Shown in pieces: positions 1 to 9,218 of a stretch of DNA of 64,000 bases (its first letter is position 1; every line of letters starts with the position of its first letter). Location: assembly GCF_001280015.1 (NCBI RefSeq), contig NZ_LGDV01000207.1, forward strand, positions 1 to 64,000, written 5' to 3'. A program made the translations under genes and the position numbers. Source of the stretch: Streptomyces sp. MMG1121. GTDB lineage: Bacteria > Actinomycetota > Actinomycetes > Streptomycetales > Streptomycetaceae. Under the pieces are notes generated by a model. It was not told where the DNA came from. It did no database searches and was given only the letters and a program-made list of their open reading frames with translations.

Positions 1-1722
<1,722 letters not shown>

Positions 1723-1859
1723 GCCTCACAACCCCCTTTGTCCCGCTGTCCTGCTGTCCCGTTGTCCCGTGGTTCGGGCCTGGTGGCGCAGAGCCGACGA
1801 GGCGCCGGTTCGTCTTATGTGGCCGATCGAAAATTAGTAAACAACGGGGAATGATCCAA

Positions 1860-1888
1860 CCCCAGGCCCGCCCCCTAGCCACCCCTAG
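1860..1888. promoter_or_regulatory. Three-half-site CCCCTAG operator (PKS / LLM divergent promoter)
   Basis: Half-sites CCCCAGG (1860-1866), CCCCTAG (1872-1878) and CCCCTAG (1882-1888) are spaced 12 and 10 bp apart. The element lies 138-166 bases upstream of the PKS start and 73-101 upstream of the LLM gene. The same motif and spacing recur at other promoters of the cluster. I infer a binding site for a cluster regulator, most likely a LAL protein; no published consensus was matched. Confidence 0.6.
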
Positions 1889-1960
1889 ATGTTTTTCCCG
1901 AGGTTCCGGAGCGGCCGGTCTTTGCATCACGCTGGCCGTCGACCAGCATGGGAGGAATGT

Positions 1961-2842
1961 ATGGGATCTTTTCGGTTCGGTGTCGCGATGCACTCGGTCG
2001 GCGGTCGCGAGGAATGGGCCAAGAAATGCCGACGGGCGGAGCGCTTTGGTTACGACGTGATCCTGGTCCCGGATCATCTCGGCTTTCCCGCACCGTTTTC
2101 CGCGATGGTGGCGGCGGCCGAGGCGACGGAGCGGCCGCGGGTCGGCTCTTTCGTCCTCAACACGTCGTTCTGGAATCCGACGCTGCTCGGCCGGGACGTC
2201 ATCACGGCCGACCAGCTCACGGACGGCCGGCTCGAGCTCGGTCTCGGAGCGGGGCACCGCAAGGAGGAGTTCGAGGCGACGGGCATTGCGTGGCGGCCGC
2301 TCGCCGAGCGGATCGACCACCTCGAGCGGACGATGGAGACGCTGGCCACGATGCTGGCGGACGAGACGCAGGCGGCCTCGCTGGTGCAGCGGCCCCGCCC
2401 GCCGCTCTTCCTCGGGGGCAACAGCGACCGCATGCTCCAACTGGGGGCGGCGCACGCGGACATCATGGGGTTCACGGCGCTGGCGAAGGCGCCGGGGCCG
2501 CGCGGGTTCCGCATTCTGACCGCCGAGGCCATGGCGGAGCGGGTCGCCTACTTCCGTACGCAGGCCGGAAATCGCGCGGACGAGGTGGAGCTGAATATTC
2601 TGGTCCGGGATGTCGTCATCACCGACGACCGGAATGCGCAGGCCCGGCGCTGGCACGAGCAGACGCCGGATCTGACGCTCGACGAATTCCTTGAGGCGCC
2701 CGCCGTGCTGATCGGTACCGTGGACGAAATCGCCGATCAGGTAAGGGCCTGGCGGGACCGGTTCGGCTACACCTATCTCACGGTGCACGAGCCGTGGATG
2801 GAGACGTTCGCGCCTGTGGTCGAGGCTCTCGAGGGCGAATAG
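1961..2842 (+). CDS. LLM-class flavin/F420-dependent oxidoreductase
   Basis: A 293-residue luciferase-like TIM-barrel protein, beginning MGSFRFGVAMHS. Features seen are the VPDHLGFPAP segment after strand 2, the GRLELGLGAGHRKEEF segment and RPPLFLGGNSDRML, which resemble the MSMEG_2516-type F420-dependent LLM family. Such enzymes use reduced F420 or FMN for hydride transfer or monooxygenation; the substrate here is unknown, and tailoring of the polyketide is an inference from position. Start chosen at ATG 1961 because GGAGGA at 1951-1956 precedes it with correct spacing; an in-frame ATG at 1889 has no ribosome site and would sit directly against the operator. The gene is divergent from the PKS and convergent with the P450, from which a strong hairpin separates it. 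Confidence 0.85.
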   Translation: MGSFRFGVAMHSVGGREEWAKKCRRAERFGYDVILVPDHLGFPAPFSAMVAAAEATERPRVGSFVLNTSFWNPTLLGRDVITADQLTDGRLELGLGAGHRKEEFEATGIAWRPLAERIDHLERTMETLATMLADETQAASLVQRPRPPLFLGGNSDRMLQLGAAHADIMGFTALAKAPGPRGFRILTAEAMAERVAYFRTQAGNRADEVELNILVRDVVITDDRNAQARRWHEQTPDLTLDEFLEAPAVLIGTVDEIADQVRAWRDRFGYTYLTVHEPWMETFAPVVEALEGE

Positions 2843-2853
2843 CGGACAGCACG

Positions 2854-2901
2854 GAAGAACCGGTGCCGACTACCCGAGTATGTCGACGGCACCGGTTCTT
2901 C
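2854..2901. terminator. Bidirectional hairpin terminator
   Basis: Perfect 15-bp arms GAAGAACCGGTGCCG (2854-2868) and CGGCACCGGTTCTTC (2887-2901) with an 18-base loop, between the convergent LLM and P450 genes. There is no U-tract, as is usual in Streptomyces. Confidence 0.8.
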
Positions 2902-2957
2902 GTCGTAGTGAACTCCGCCGGACCCCAGAGGCATTTCCCGGCTATCGGAGTGAGCCC

Positions 2958-4172
2958 TTACCAGCGCACCGGGAGCTCGTACACCCCCTGCATGTCGGCG
3001 GCCTCGCGCACCCGCAGCTCGCTCAGCGGCACGTCCAGGCGCAGGGTCGGGATCCGCTCCAGCAGGCTCCGGAACGTCACCTCCAGCTCCAGGCGGGCCA
3101 GGCCCTGCGCGATGCAGTTGTGCGGCCCGAAGCCGAAGGCGAAGTGCTGGCCCGGCGCGCGCGTCACGTCGAAGCGGTGCGGGTCCGGGTACACCTCGGG
3201 GTCGTGGTTGAGCAGGGCGAAGGGCAGGATGATCCCGCTGCCCGCGGGGATCACCTGCCCGTGCAGCTCGATGTCCTCGGTGACGACCCGCAGGCCCGCC
3301 ATGTCGGCGATGGTGAGATAGCGCAGCAGTTCCTCGACCGCGGCGGGCACGCCGCTCGGGTCCTTCCTCAACACCTCCATCTGGTCGGGGTGTTCGAGCA
3401 AGGTCGCCGTACCCAGGGCGATCATCTGTGCGGTGGTGCCCTGCCCGGTCACCAGCAGCTGAATGGCCATCCGTACGAGGTCGCCACGGTCCAGCTCGCC
3501 CTTCTCGACCTCCTCGCCGGCCAGCCGGTCGAGCAGCCAGGTGCCCTCCGCTTCGCCTCGGGAGGCGACCAGCCGGTCCAGGTAGTCGACGAGATCGGCG
3601 AGCGGGCCCTCGGACTGCTTGGTGTCCGTGGCCTGCAGCAGCTGGGCGCTGCGCGCGAAGAAGAACGCCTGGTCCTCCTGCGGTACGCCCAGGAGTTCGA
3701 AGACGACGCGGGAGGACAGCTCGGAGGCGAAGCCCTGGATGAGGTCCACCGGCGGGGTGCTCGCGAGCAGGCGGTCGACGCACTCGTCGACGATCCGCTC
3801 CACGTCCGGCCGCATGGCCCGGGTCCGTTTGATGGTGAAGTCGGGGATGAGCATCCGCCGGTACATGCTGTGTTCCGCGCCGTCCATCGTGACCAGGGTG
3901 CGGAACCCACGGGCGTCGAGCAGCCGGGGCGTGATGATCGGGAATCCGTCGCTGCTGCGCTCGGACGAGAGCCGGGTGTCGGTCATCAGCTCGCGTGCGT
4001 CCGCATGCCGGGTGACGAGCCATGCCTGTTGGCCGTCGTACAGCGTGACCTTGGTCAACGGGCCCTGCTCGCGTAGCGGTTCGTATCCGGCGGGCGGCTG
4101 GTACGGGCAGGTGCGAGGCTGCGGAAAGGTGAAGGTTCCCGCCTCGTCGGATACCGGAGCGGTCTCGGTCAT
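2958..4172 (-). CDS. Cytochrome P450
   Basis: 404 residues, usual for a soluble bacterial P450. The heme loop FAFGFGPHNCIAQG places the cysteine ligand near residue 353, and the K-helix ExxR is in EELLRYL. The I-helix reads LLVTGQGTTAQM: the conserved Thr is present, but the acidic residue that normally precedes it (as in AGHETT) is Gly. Reaction is inferred to be oxidation of the polyketide or tetramate; redox partners are not encoded in view. It is the last gene of the minus-strand run 9044-2958 and follows the NRPS by 100 bases, so it probably shares that transcript. The family resemblance is to the CYP105/CYP107 group of Streptomyces tailoring P450s, not resolved further. Confidence 0.93.
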   Translation of the reverse strand: MTETAPVSDEAGTFTFPQPRTCPYQPPAGYEPLREQGPLTKVTLYDGQQAWLVTRHADARELMTDTRLSSERSSDGFPIITPRLLDARGFRTLVTMDGAEHSMYRRMLIPDFTIKRTRAMRPDVERIVDECVDRLLASTPPVDLIQGFASELSSRVVFELLGVPQEDQAFFFARSAQLLQATDTKQSEGPLADLVDYLDRLVASRGEAEGTWLLDRLAGEEVEKGELDRGDLVRMAIQLLVTGQGTTAQMIALGTATLLEHPDQMEVLRKDPSGVPAAVEELLRYLTIADMAGLRVVTEDIELHGQVIPAGSGIILPFALLNHDPEVYPDPHRFDVTRAPGQHFAFGFGPHNCIAQGLARLELEVTFRSLLERIPTLRLDVPLSELRVREAADMQGVYELPVRW

Positions 4173-4272
4173 CGTGGTGTCCTGACGTCGGTGGAACGAA
4201 CCCGCGTTCCACGGTGCTGTTTCGATGCGGTCGGCAGTTTCGGGGCGGCCCGGTGCTCCGGGCAGGGCGGGC

Positions 4273-7200
4273 TCACTCGCCGCCCGAGCGGAGGAAGCCG
4301 GCCAGCTGCACCGGGGTGGGCCGGGTGAAGACCTCGGCGAGTTGCAGGCGTACGCCGAGGCGCTCCTCGATGCGTTGCGTCAGCTGCGCGGCGAGCAGCG
4401 AATGGCCGCCGCTGGTGAAGAAGTTGGAGTCCGGCAGCAGATCGGTGCGGTCGAGGACCGTCTGCCACAGCTCGACCAGTGTCGCGACCAGCTCGTCGTC
4501 GGGCACCGCTGCCTCGCCCTCCTCCTGCCCCGCCCGCTCCTCGCGCTCGGCGATCCGGTCCCGTACCTGGCGGGCCAGCGCCAGATAGTCGACCTTGTGA
4601 TTGCCGGTGGTCGGCAGGGCGTCCACGACGACGAACTCGCCGGGCACGGCGGGGGCGGGCAGCTTCGTACGGGCGTGCTCCCAGAGCCGGTTGACCAGTC
4701 CCGGCGCGTCCGTCGCCACGAGGAAGGCCACCAGCGACGCGTCGGCGCCGCCGTCGCCGACCACCACGGCGGCGGCCGCGCGCACCTCGGGGTGGTCGAG
4801 CAGTACGCTCTCCACCTCCCCCAACTCGATCCGGTTTCCCCGGAGTTTGACCTGCCGGTCGACCCGTCCGAGAACTTCCAGCGTCCCGTCCGCGCGCCAG
4901 GCGGCCAGGTCTCCGGTGCGGTAGTACCGGCCGTGTACGGGGTGTACACGGAACCGGTCCGCGGTCAGCTCCGGACGGTTGTGGTATCCGAGGGCCACTC
5001 CTCCTCCGGCGATGCACAGTTCGCCCCGTACTCCCACCGGGAGCTCGCGGCCGTCGGCGGCGGCGATGAACACCCGGGTGTCGCGGATCGGCCGGCCGAC
5101 GTCCACCTGGCCCACGGTGTCCCGGCGCACGACGCCGGAGGTCGACCAGATCGTGGTCTCGGTGGGCCCGTAGACATTGCGCAGCTCACAGCCGGTGTCC
5201 GCCAGCCGGTGCGCCAGGACGGACGGCAGCGGCTCGCCCCCGCACAGGACGCGGCGCCCGGACAGGGCGGACCCGCAGTCCTCCACCACCAGGCGCCAGG
5301 TGGTGGGGGTGGCCTGGACGATGTCGACGTCGTACGCACCGAGCAGTCGGGCCAGCACACGCCCGTCGGACCTGGCGGCGTCGGGTGCGATCACCAGACG
5401 GCCGCCGGTCGCCAGCGGGAGGAACAGCTCCAGGGCGGAGATGTCGAAGCTGAAGGTCGTCAGCCACAGCGTGGACTCCCCCGCGCGGGCCTTGAGTTCG
5501 TCCGCGAAGTGGCCTACGAGATTGGCGAGGCTGCCATGGCTGACCAGGGTCCCCTTCGGGCGGCCGGTGGAACCCGAGGTGTAGATGAGATACGCGCTGT
5601 CGGCGGGGTCCGGAGGGACGCCGGGGTCCGTTCCGTCCACGGCATCCGGCGTCGGTGCACCGCCCAGTTCACCGATCCGCAGCACCGGAACCCCCTCCGG
5701 CGCGGGCACTTTCAACCCGTCCTGCGCGAGCACCGCCCGCGCGCCGGAGTCCGCCAGTTGGTAGGCGATCCGGTGCGCCGGGTGGTCCGGGTCCAAGGGG
5801 AGGTAGCCGGCACCGGCCAGCCATACCCCGAGTACGGCCGAGGCGAGCGCGGCGCCGCGCGGGACGAGGAGCGCGACCACGTCGCCGGGCACGGTGCCCC
5901 GCCCGCGCAGCGCGTTGGCCACGGTCCGCGCCTCGTCCCACAGCTGCCGATAGGTGACCGGGCCGTCCGCGCCGTCGACCGCCACCGCCTCCGGGGTGCG
6001 GTCCACGGTGGCCCGTACTGCTTCCAGGACGCTGTCCGGGACCGCGTCCGGTACGGGGTCGTGCTGCCGTTCGGGCGCGGTCCGGTTGGCGGTGGCAATC
6101 ACCGCGCGGTCCCGCTCGCTCCACCCCGTGATCGCGCTCAGGGGGCGGTCGAGGTCGCTGCCCAGCGACAGCAGCAGCGCCTCGTAGCGCCCCAGCAGGG
6201 CGTCCACGTCGTCGCGGGTGAAGACATCGGTGCTGTACACGGCCCGCAGGCGCAGCTCCTCGGCCGTGGACATGACGAAGAACTCGAGGTCGAACTTGCT
6301 GAACGGCACCTCGACGACGAGCGGGCTCGCGCCGAGTCCGGCGATCTCGAAGTCCGGTAGGCCCAGTCCCGGCACGTAGTTGAAGACGTGGCGGAAGAGG
6401 CTGTTGCGCCAGGCCGCGCCGTCGCGCGCGACCTCGTTGTAGAGGCTGTCCACGGGTACGTCGGCGTGGGCGATGCCGTCGAAGAACACCGTCCCGGTCC
6501 GTTCGACCAGGTCGGCGAAGCCCTTGGTGAGGTCGACCGGCAGCCGCAGGGGCACCACGTTGACGTGGTAGCCGACGGCGTTCGGCGCCGTCCGACTGCG
6601 CACGTTGACCATGGTCCCGACAGCGAGGTCGGGTCCGCCCCCGTGCTGGGCGAGCAGCAGGTAGTAGGTGGCGAGGAGGACGACCGCTTCGGAGGTGTTC
6701 AGCCGCTTCCGCAGTTCCTGGACCACGGCCCTCGCCGCGTCGGACAGCGGCACGGTGATCTGGTCCCCGGCGAGCGTGGCGCCTGCGGCCTCCTGCTTGC
6801 CGTAGGCCAGCGCCAGCCCACCGGGGTCGAAGCCGCTCAGCTGGCGCTGCCAGTAGGCGAGGCTGTCCGCACGCGGGGGGCTTTCTGTCAACGCCGGTAC
6901 GCTCTTGAGGAGTTCCGGGTCCGGCGCGCGGCCTTCGGCAAGTGCGGTGTACGCGGCGACCAGCTCGGCGAGCAAGGTGCCGGCCGAGATGGTGTCGAAG
7001 ACGAGATGGTGGACGACCAGACACACCACGTCCGCGTCGTCGCCCGCCAGATGCCCGAGGCGCACCAGCGGCCGGCCGTCGAAGGCGAAGGGCGCGGCGA
7101 CGAACTCGGTCAACTGCGGTGCGCCGTCCGCGCCTTGGGGAATCGACAGCACCTCGACCGACGACTCGGCGGCCGGCCGCACCTGCTTGGCCAGTCCCGC

Positions 7201-7440
7201 CCCAGCGGCATGGAACACCGTGCGCAGCACCTCGTGCCGCCGCACGAGAAGCGTCATCGCCTCCTGGAGCGCGGACCGGTCCAGCCGTCCGCGCACTTGG
7301 AAGGTGAAGGAGAGGTTGTTCACGGCGGCGCCCGGCACCAGCCGTTCCAGCAGCCACAGCGCCTCCTCCTTGCGTGTGACCGGTTCCGGCCGCGGCAGGT
7401 CGCCCGCGCCTCCCTGGCCGAGGCCTACCTGAGCCTGCAT
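4273..7440 (-). CDS. NRPS module C-A-T, predicted glycine-specific
   Basis: 1055 residues. Condensation domain at about 20-440 with intact HHLVFD (144-149). Adenylation domain with YTSGSTGRPKG, YGPTETTIW and GNHKVDYLAL (the A10 lysine). Thiolation site SGGHSLLAAQ near Ser1014. There is no epimerization, thioesterase or reductase domain. Reading the ten specificity positions by eye gives D-I-L-Q-L-G-V-I-W-K, which differs from the usual glycine code DILQLGLIWK at one place. The module should take the finished polyketide from the PKS, form the amide with glycine and hold a beta-ketoamide thioester for the Dieckmann cyclase encoded just upstream. Start: ATG 7440 has GGAGAGGA upstream; a GTG at 7458 lacks a ribosome site. 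Same transcript as the Dieckmann cyclase (58-base gap) and the P450. Confidence 0.95.
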   Translation of the reverse strand: MQAQVGLGQGGAGDLPRPEPVTRKEEALWLLERLVPGAAVNNLSFTFQVRGRLDRSALQEAMTLLVRRHEVLRTVFHAAGAGLAKQVRPAAESSVEVLSIPQGADGAPQLTEFVAAPFAFDGRPLVRLGHLAGDDADVVCLVVHHLVFDTISAGTLLAELVAAYTALAEGRAPDPELLKSVPALTESPPRADSLAYWQRQLSGFDPGGLALAYGKQEAAGATLAGDQITVPLSDAARAVVQELRKRLNTSEAVVLLATYYLLLAQHGGGPDLAVGTMVNVRSRTAPNAVGYHVNVVPLRLPVDLTKGFADLVERTGTVFFDGIAHADVPVDSLYNEVARDGAAWRNSLFRHVFNYVPGLGLPDFEIAGLGASPLVVEVPFSKFDLEFFVMSTAEELRLRAVYSTDVFTRDDVDALLGRYEALLLSLGSDLDRPLSAITGWSERDRAVIATANRTAPERQHDPVPDAVPDSVLEAVRATVDRTPEAVAVDGADGPVTYRQLWDEARTVANALRGRGTVPGDVVALLVPRGAALASAVLGVWLAGAGYLPLDPDHPAHRIAYQLADSGARAVLAQDGLKVPAPEGVPVLRIGELGGAPTPDAVDGTDPGVPPDPADSAYLIYTSGSTGRPKGTLVSHGSLANLVGHFADELKARAGESTLWLTTFSFDISALELFLPLATGGRLVIAPDAARSDGRVLARLLGAYDVDIVQATPTTWRLVVEDCGSALSGRRVLCGGEPLPSVLAHRLADTGCELRNVYGPTETTIWSTSGVVRRDTVGQVDVGRPIRDTRVFIAAADGRELPVGVRGELCIAGGGVALGYHNRPELTADRFRVHPVHGRYYRTGDLAAWRADGTLEVLGRVDRQVKLRGNRIELGEVESVLLDHPEVRAAAAVVVGDGGADASLVAFLVATDAPGLVNRLWEHARTKLPAPAVPGEFVVVDALPTTGNHKVDYLALARQVRDRIAEREERAGQEEGEAAVPDDELVATLVELWQTVLDRTDLLPDSNFFTSGGHSLLAAQLTQRIEERLGVRLQLAEVFTRPTPVQLAGFLRSGGE

Positions 7441-7498
7441 GACTGCTTCCTCTCCCACCCGAGCGGGTTCAGCTTGTCGAATGGCCGTTACGGGCCTG

Positions 7499-8311
7499 TC
7501 AACCGATCAGGGCCGTCACGGCCTTGGCGACCTCGGCGGTGCGCAGCAGGTCCGCGTGCTCGAGGTCGAACCTGATCTCCTCGGCCACCATCCCCGGCCG
7601 CTCCTCGGCGGCCACCAGGTTCAGCCCGTTGGTGGCCGTGCCGGAGCTGATCGCCGTCGCCGTGCGCCACCCGTCCCGCGCGTCGATTCCCGCCGCAGCC
7701 ACCAGGTACGACATGAAGGCGGTGACAGTGGCGGTGAACTCCTCGCGGCGCACGGCGTCCAGGCCCGCGCGGTCGAAGGCGGTCTCGGCCGCTTCGCGGT
7801 ACACGTCGAGCAGCCGCTCGCCCAGCAGCGTGAGGTCGGTGACCTCCTCGCTGATGCGCTGCCCGGCCTGCTGGGCCGCCGTGACCTCCTCGGGCCGCAG
7901 CACCACTCCGAGTCCGTCGATGACCTTGTGGAACTGCCAGTAGACGGTGATGGCGTTGGGCGACTCGGGGTCGAACAGGACGACCTTTGGGGCGACTTTC
8001 TGCTCGGCGGCGATGCGGTCGGCCAGTGCGGCGGCGTAGACGCTGCCCGCGCAGAAGCCGAGTACGGCGCGGACCGGCCGGCCCGCGGCCCGGACGTCCG
8101 TCAGCCACCACTCGAGGTAGTCGCCCGCGGTCATGCCCGCCTCGGTGCCGTTGCCGGGCGGCACGGTCTCCAAGAGGGCGTACGGCAGGTCGAGTTGGCC
8201 GGCGAGTTCGGAGAATCCGGCTTCCGGCCGACCGGTGAACGGGTAGTCGACGGCGAGTACGACGCCGTCGTCCACGCCTTCTTTGAGCGTGAGCCACGAG
8301 ATGGTTGCCAC
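7499..8311 (-). CDS. Tetramate-forming Dieckmann cyclase, TrdC/SlgL/NcmC-like
   Basis: 270 residues, alpha/beta-hydrolase-like. The nucleophile elbow is GFCAGS with Cys87 instead of Ser; Asp114 follows in VVLFDPES, and His252 is in DLEHADLL. From memory, the tirandamycin enzyme TrdC uses Cys88, Asp115 and His253, so length and spacing agree to one residue. This family releases the polyketide-glycine thioester from the NRPS by intramolecular C-C bond formation, giving a pyrrolidine-2,4-dione. The setting fits: the upstream neighbour of a C-A(Gly)-T module that lacks a release domain. Start: GTG 8311, preceded by GGGAG with nine-base spacing; an in-frame ATG at 8335 has none. An ordinary type II thioesterase with a Cys nucleophile is the alternative, but less likely given the triad match. 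Confidence 0.85.
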   Translation of the reverse strand: MATISWLTLKEGVDDGVVLAVDYPFTGRPEAGFSELAGQLDLPYALLETVPPGNGTEAGMTAGDYLEWWLTDVRAAGRPVRAVLGFCAGSVYAAALADRIAAEQKVAPKVVLFDPESPNAITVYWQFHKVIDGLGVVLRPEEVTAAQQAGQRISEEVTDLTLLGERLLDVYREAAETAFDRAGLDAVRREEFTATVTAFMSYLVAAAGIDARDGWRTATAISSGTATNGLNLVAAEERPGMVAEEIRFDLEHADLLRTAEVAKAVTALIG

Positions 8312-8450
8312 GATGAGGCACTCCCAAGCGCGCATGGGGATGCGACGACAGCCGCGTCCGCGGGGTTCGGTGCGCCCGGCCCGCCGGACCGAGGACTGTG
8401 GTGGGTCTTCGGCCCGGCGGTCAGGGCGTTGGGTCCAGGGGCTGTTGGGA

Positions 8451-9044
8451 TCAGTAGAGCGAGGACGGGCCGTCGCCCAGGCGGAAGCTGGCCTGCTGGA
8501 GGCGGCCGAAGACGTTGCCGAAGAGGCCGGGGATGATCGACTTGCTCTCGGGCGTCTCGAGCATGCCCGGCAGTGCGAAGATACCGGCGTGCTCAGAGGT
8601 GATGCCCTCGCGGAACGCCAGCCGTACGTGCATGGTGACCGACTCGACCTCCGGCAGCGGCACGGTGCCGTCGGGCTTGCTGAGGATCTCACCGTCGGGG
8701 CCGCTCAGCTGGCAGGCGATGTGCACGCCGCCCTCGGCGGGGAACTGCGGGTCCCAGCAGCTCTTGGGGTCCTGCTCCTGCCAGTCCGCGCGGCTGACCT
8801 TGTAGAAGAGCTTGAAGTCCTCGCGGCGCAGATCCTCGCGGTCCGAGAACCAGATGACGAGATTGAGTGCGGTGTCCGGGTAGGTGAAGCGGCCCCGGTT
8901 CGTGTAGAAGACGGAAAACTCGATGGTCTCCCCCGGCGTGATGACCGCCGGCACGCCAATGAAGTTCGCTTCGATTTCGTCGTTGACCCGGAAACCCTTG
9001 TAATGACGGTACGTCGGGGCTTCCGTGGCAGCCGGAGAAGACAT
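8451..9044 (-). CDS. Cytosolic Ig-like beta-sandwich protein of unknown function
   Basis: 197 residues with no signal peptide and no membrane segment. The central part (ITPGETIEFSVFYTNRG, then TALNLVIWFSDRED) alternates hydrophobic and polar residues like an immunoglobulin or DUF11-type beta-sandwich, which is normally found in secreted proteins. No catalytic motif is visible. It is the first gene of the minus-strand unit that continues with the Dieckmann cyclase, NRPS and P450, so a role in chain processing or cyclization is a reasonable guess only. Start: ATG 9044 with GAAGGGA upstream; a further in-frame start at 9101 has no ribosome site. The CTAGGGG operator lies 74-102 bases upstream. 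Confidence 0.75.
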   Translation of the reverse strand: MSSPAATEAPTYRHYKGFRVNDEIEANFIGVPAVITPGETIEFSVFYTNRGRFTYPDTALNLVIWFSDREDLRREDFKLFYKVSRADWQEQDPKSCWDPQFPAEGGVHIACQLSGPDGEILSKPDGTVPLPEVESVTMHVRLAFREGITSEHAGIFALPGMLETPESKSIIPGLFGNVFGRLQQASFRLGDGPSSLY

Positions 9045-9117
9045 GTTTTTCCCTTCGAGGTCTGGCGAGAGTTTCTTTTCCTGCGGATAAAGTACGGACA
9101 CAACCGGAAAGGGATCA

Positions 9118-9146
9118 CCCCTGATGGCTCCCCTATCCGCCCCTAG
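9118..9146. promoter_or_regulatory. Three-half-site CCCCTAG operator (release/NRPS operon)
   Basis: CCCCTGA (9118-9124), CCCCTAT (9130-9136) and CCCCTAG (9140-9146), again spaced 12 then 10 bp. It lies 74-102 bases upstream of the gene at 9044 and downstream of the FAD monooxygenase stop at 9219, so it serves the minus-strand operon 9044-2958. Confidence 0.6.
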
Positions 9147-9218
9147 CCACGCCCGGCCGTGCCGGGCGGACGATCGCCGAGCTGACGCCCGGGGACACTC
9201 GGGGCCGATCGCGGACCC

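Noticed and set aside
4225..6360. 711-codon plus-strand open frame opposite the NRPS
   Set aside because: It is the antisense of the NRPS gene; the translation has no family features and simply reflects GC-rich codon use.
7499..8311. Calling the Cys-nucleophile protein a plain type II thioesterase
   Set aside because: The Cys-Asp-His positions and the glycine NRPS without a release domain fit the Dieckmann-cyclase family better.
2958..9044. Siderophore or simple peptide cluster
   Set aside because: Only one NRPS module is present and it is embedded with a KSQ polyketide synthase and a cyclase.
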